From Elusimicrobiota bacterium (lineage in GTDB: Bacteria; Elusimicrobiota; Elusimicrobia; UBA1565; UBA9628): DNA of 6,486 nucleotides. Positions 6,176 to 6,486 of the stretch are shown here, in pieces (position 1 is the stretch's first letter; every line of letters begins with the position of its first letter). A program made the translations under genes and the position numbers. The stretch spans positions 1-6,486 of the forward strand of contig JAMPYD010000116.1 of NCBI GenBank assembly GCA_023700845.1. The letters are read 5' to 3'. The notes beneath the pieces are model-generated. The model was given only the letters and a program-made list of their open reading frames with translations, did no database searches and was not told the DNA's origin.

Positions 6176-6486
6176 AGGGATCCTCGCCGTAATCGGTCTC
6201 ATCGATCACCGCGGCGTGCTTGCTCTTCTTTTTCAGGGGCGCGGGGCCGAGGGACGGCCCCGACGGCTCCTCCGTCTCGCTCTGCTGGGCGCGGGCCCGG
6301 CGGCGCAAGGCGTCCAGGTCGGCCTCCTGCTTATGCCGGGCGGCGCCGTGGAGCTGGGCGTCGTCGAGGACGAGGACGTCGCGCTTCTCCTCGATGCCGG
6401 CGGTGATCTGGGTCAGGCCCTGCGTCGTGATGCCGGTCGAGACGCGGACCGGGAGGTAGGTGACGCCGCCCTCGCTGACCAGCGCG
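6159..6486 (-). CDS. Probable periplasmic adaptor (membrane fusion) protein, C-terminal part
   Basis: This reading frame enters from the right edge and ends at TAA (6161-6159), giving the last 108 residues; the start is outside the window. The first ~40 residues (VTYLPVRVSTGITTQGLTQI, then an AGIEEKRDVLVLD segment) resemble the C-terminal beta domain of RND/ABC efflux adaptors, where a 'PVxxG...EVxxGLxxGDxVVV' pattern is usual. Such proteins link an inner-membrane pump to an outer-membrane channel in the periplasm. After the beta domain comes a long tail of about 65 residues: an Arg/Glu/Gln-rich helix-like part (AALRRRARAQQ-type composition), a Pro/Gly-rich stretch, a KKKSK basic patch, and an acidic end (DETDYGEDPYAEPQ). 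Such a tail is not typical of the family and is probably disordered. Its last 17 bases overlap glgC. The family call rests on a short segment, so another periplasmic beta-rich protein is possible; that the frame is coding is much surer. Confidence 0.55.
   Translation of the reverse strand, partial: ALVSEGGVTYLPVRVSTGITTQGLTQITAGIEEKRDVLVLDDAQLHGAARHKQEADLDALRRRARAQQSETEEPSGPSLGPAPLKKKSKHAAVIDETDYGEDPYAEPQ
6181..6185 (-). promoter_or_regulatory. Ribosome binding site of glgC
   Basis: GAGGA on the minus strand sits 5 bases before the ATG at 6175, inside the coding end of the upstream adaptor gene. It favours this start over the in-frame ATG at 6202, whose upstream sequence has only a weak match. 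Confidence 0.7.

Noticed and set aside
5075..6406. A 443-residue open frame on the plus strand
   Set aside because: It is antisense to glgC and the adaptor gene and shows only Val/Arg/Asp/Glu-rich shadow composition with no recognisable domain.
1..6486. tRNA, rRNA, CRISPR array, insertion sequence, internal promoter or terminator
   Set aside because: I saw no direct repeats with spacers, inverted terminal repeats, transposase motifs, or hairpin-plus-T-run structures, and there is no intergenic space to hold them.

Overview
This is a fully coding, high-GC stretch (roughly two-thirds G+C or more by eye) of a bacterial chromosome. All seven genes lie on the minus strand, so the biological order runs from the right edge to the left edge. 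Every gene overlaps the next by 1 to 22 bases, leaving no intergenic base. The window looks like the interior of one long, tightly packed, translationally coupled operon; its promoter and terminator must lie outside.

Layout in transcription order: (1) the C-terminal end of a probable periplasmic adaptor (membrane fusion) protein with a long charged tail, entering from the right edge; (2) glgC, glucose-1-phosphate adenylyltransferase; (3) a small two-domain signalling protein with a receiver domain followed by a histidine phosphotransfer (HPt) domain and no output domain; (4) a large GH57-type glycoside hydrolase with a DUF3536 C-terminal region; (5) phoH, a PhoH/PhoL-type ATPase; (6) ybeY, an rRNA-maturation endoribonuclease of a variant type; (7) the N-terminal part of an O-antigen ligase (WaaL/Wzy_C-like) membrane protein, running off the left edge.

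The genes fall into an alpha-glucan block (glgC, REC-HPt, GH57/DUF3536), a widely conserved RNA-metabolism pair (phoH-ybeY), and envelope genes on both flanks. The most interesting point is the REC-HPt phosphorelay protein placed between glgC and the GH57 enzyme with 4-base stop/start overlaps on both sides. This suggests, as inference only, that a histidine-aspartate phosphorelay is linked to storage-glucan metabolism. The GH57 protein has both expected catalytic acids, but its precise reaction cannot be read from sequence.

Taxonomy: an adaptor protein and an O-antigen-ligase-like protein suggest a Gram-negative (diderm) bacterium. YbeY is of the variant I associate with Bacteroidetes (YLxHDYxTD and an Asp in place of the third zinc His), yet the base composition is very GC-rich. 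A high-GC diderm outside the main Proteobacteria, for example an Elusimicrobia-like lineage, would fit, but this is a guess.
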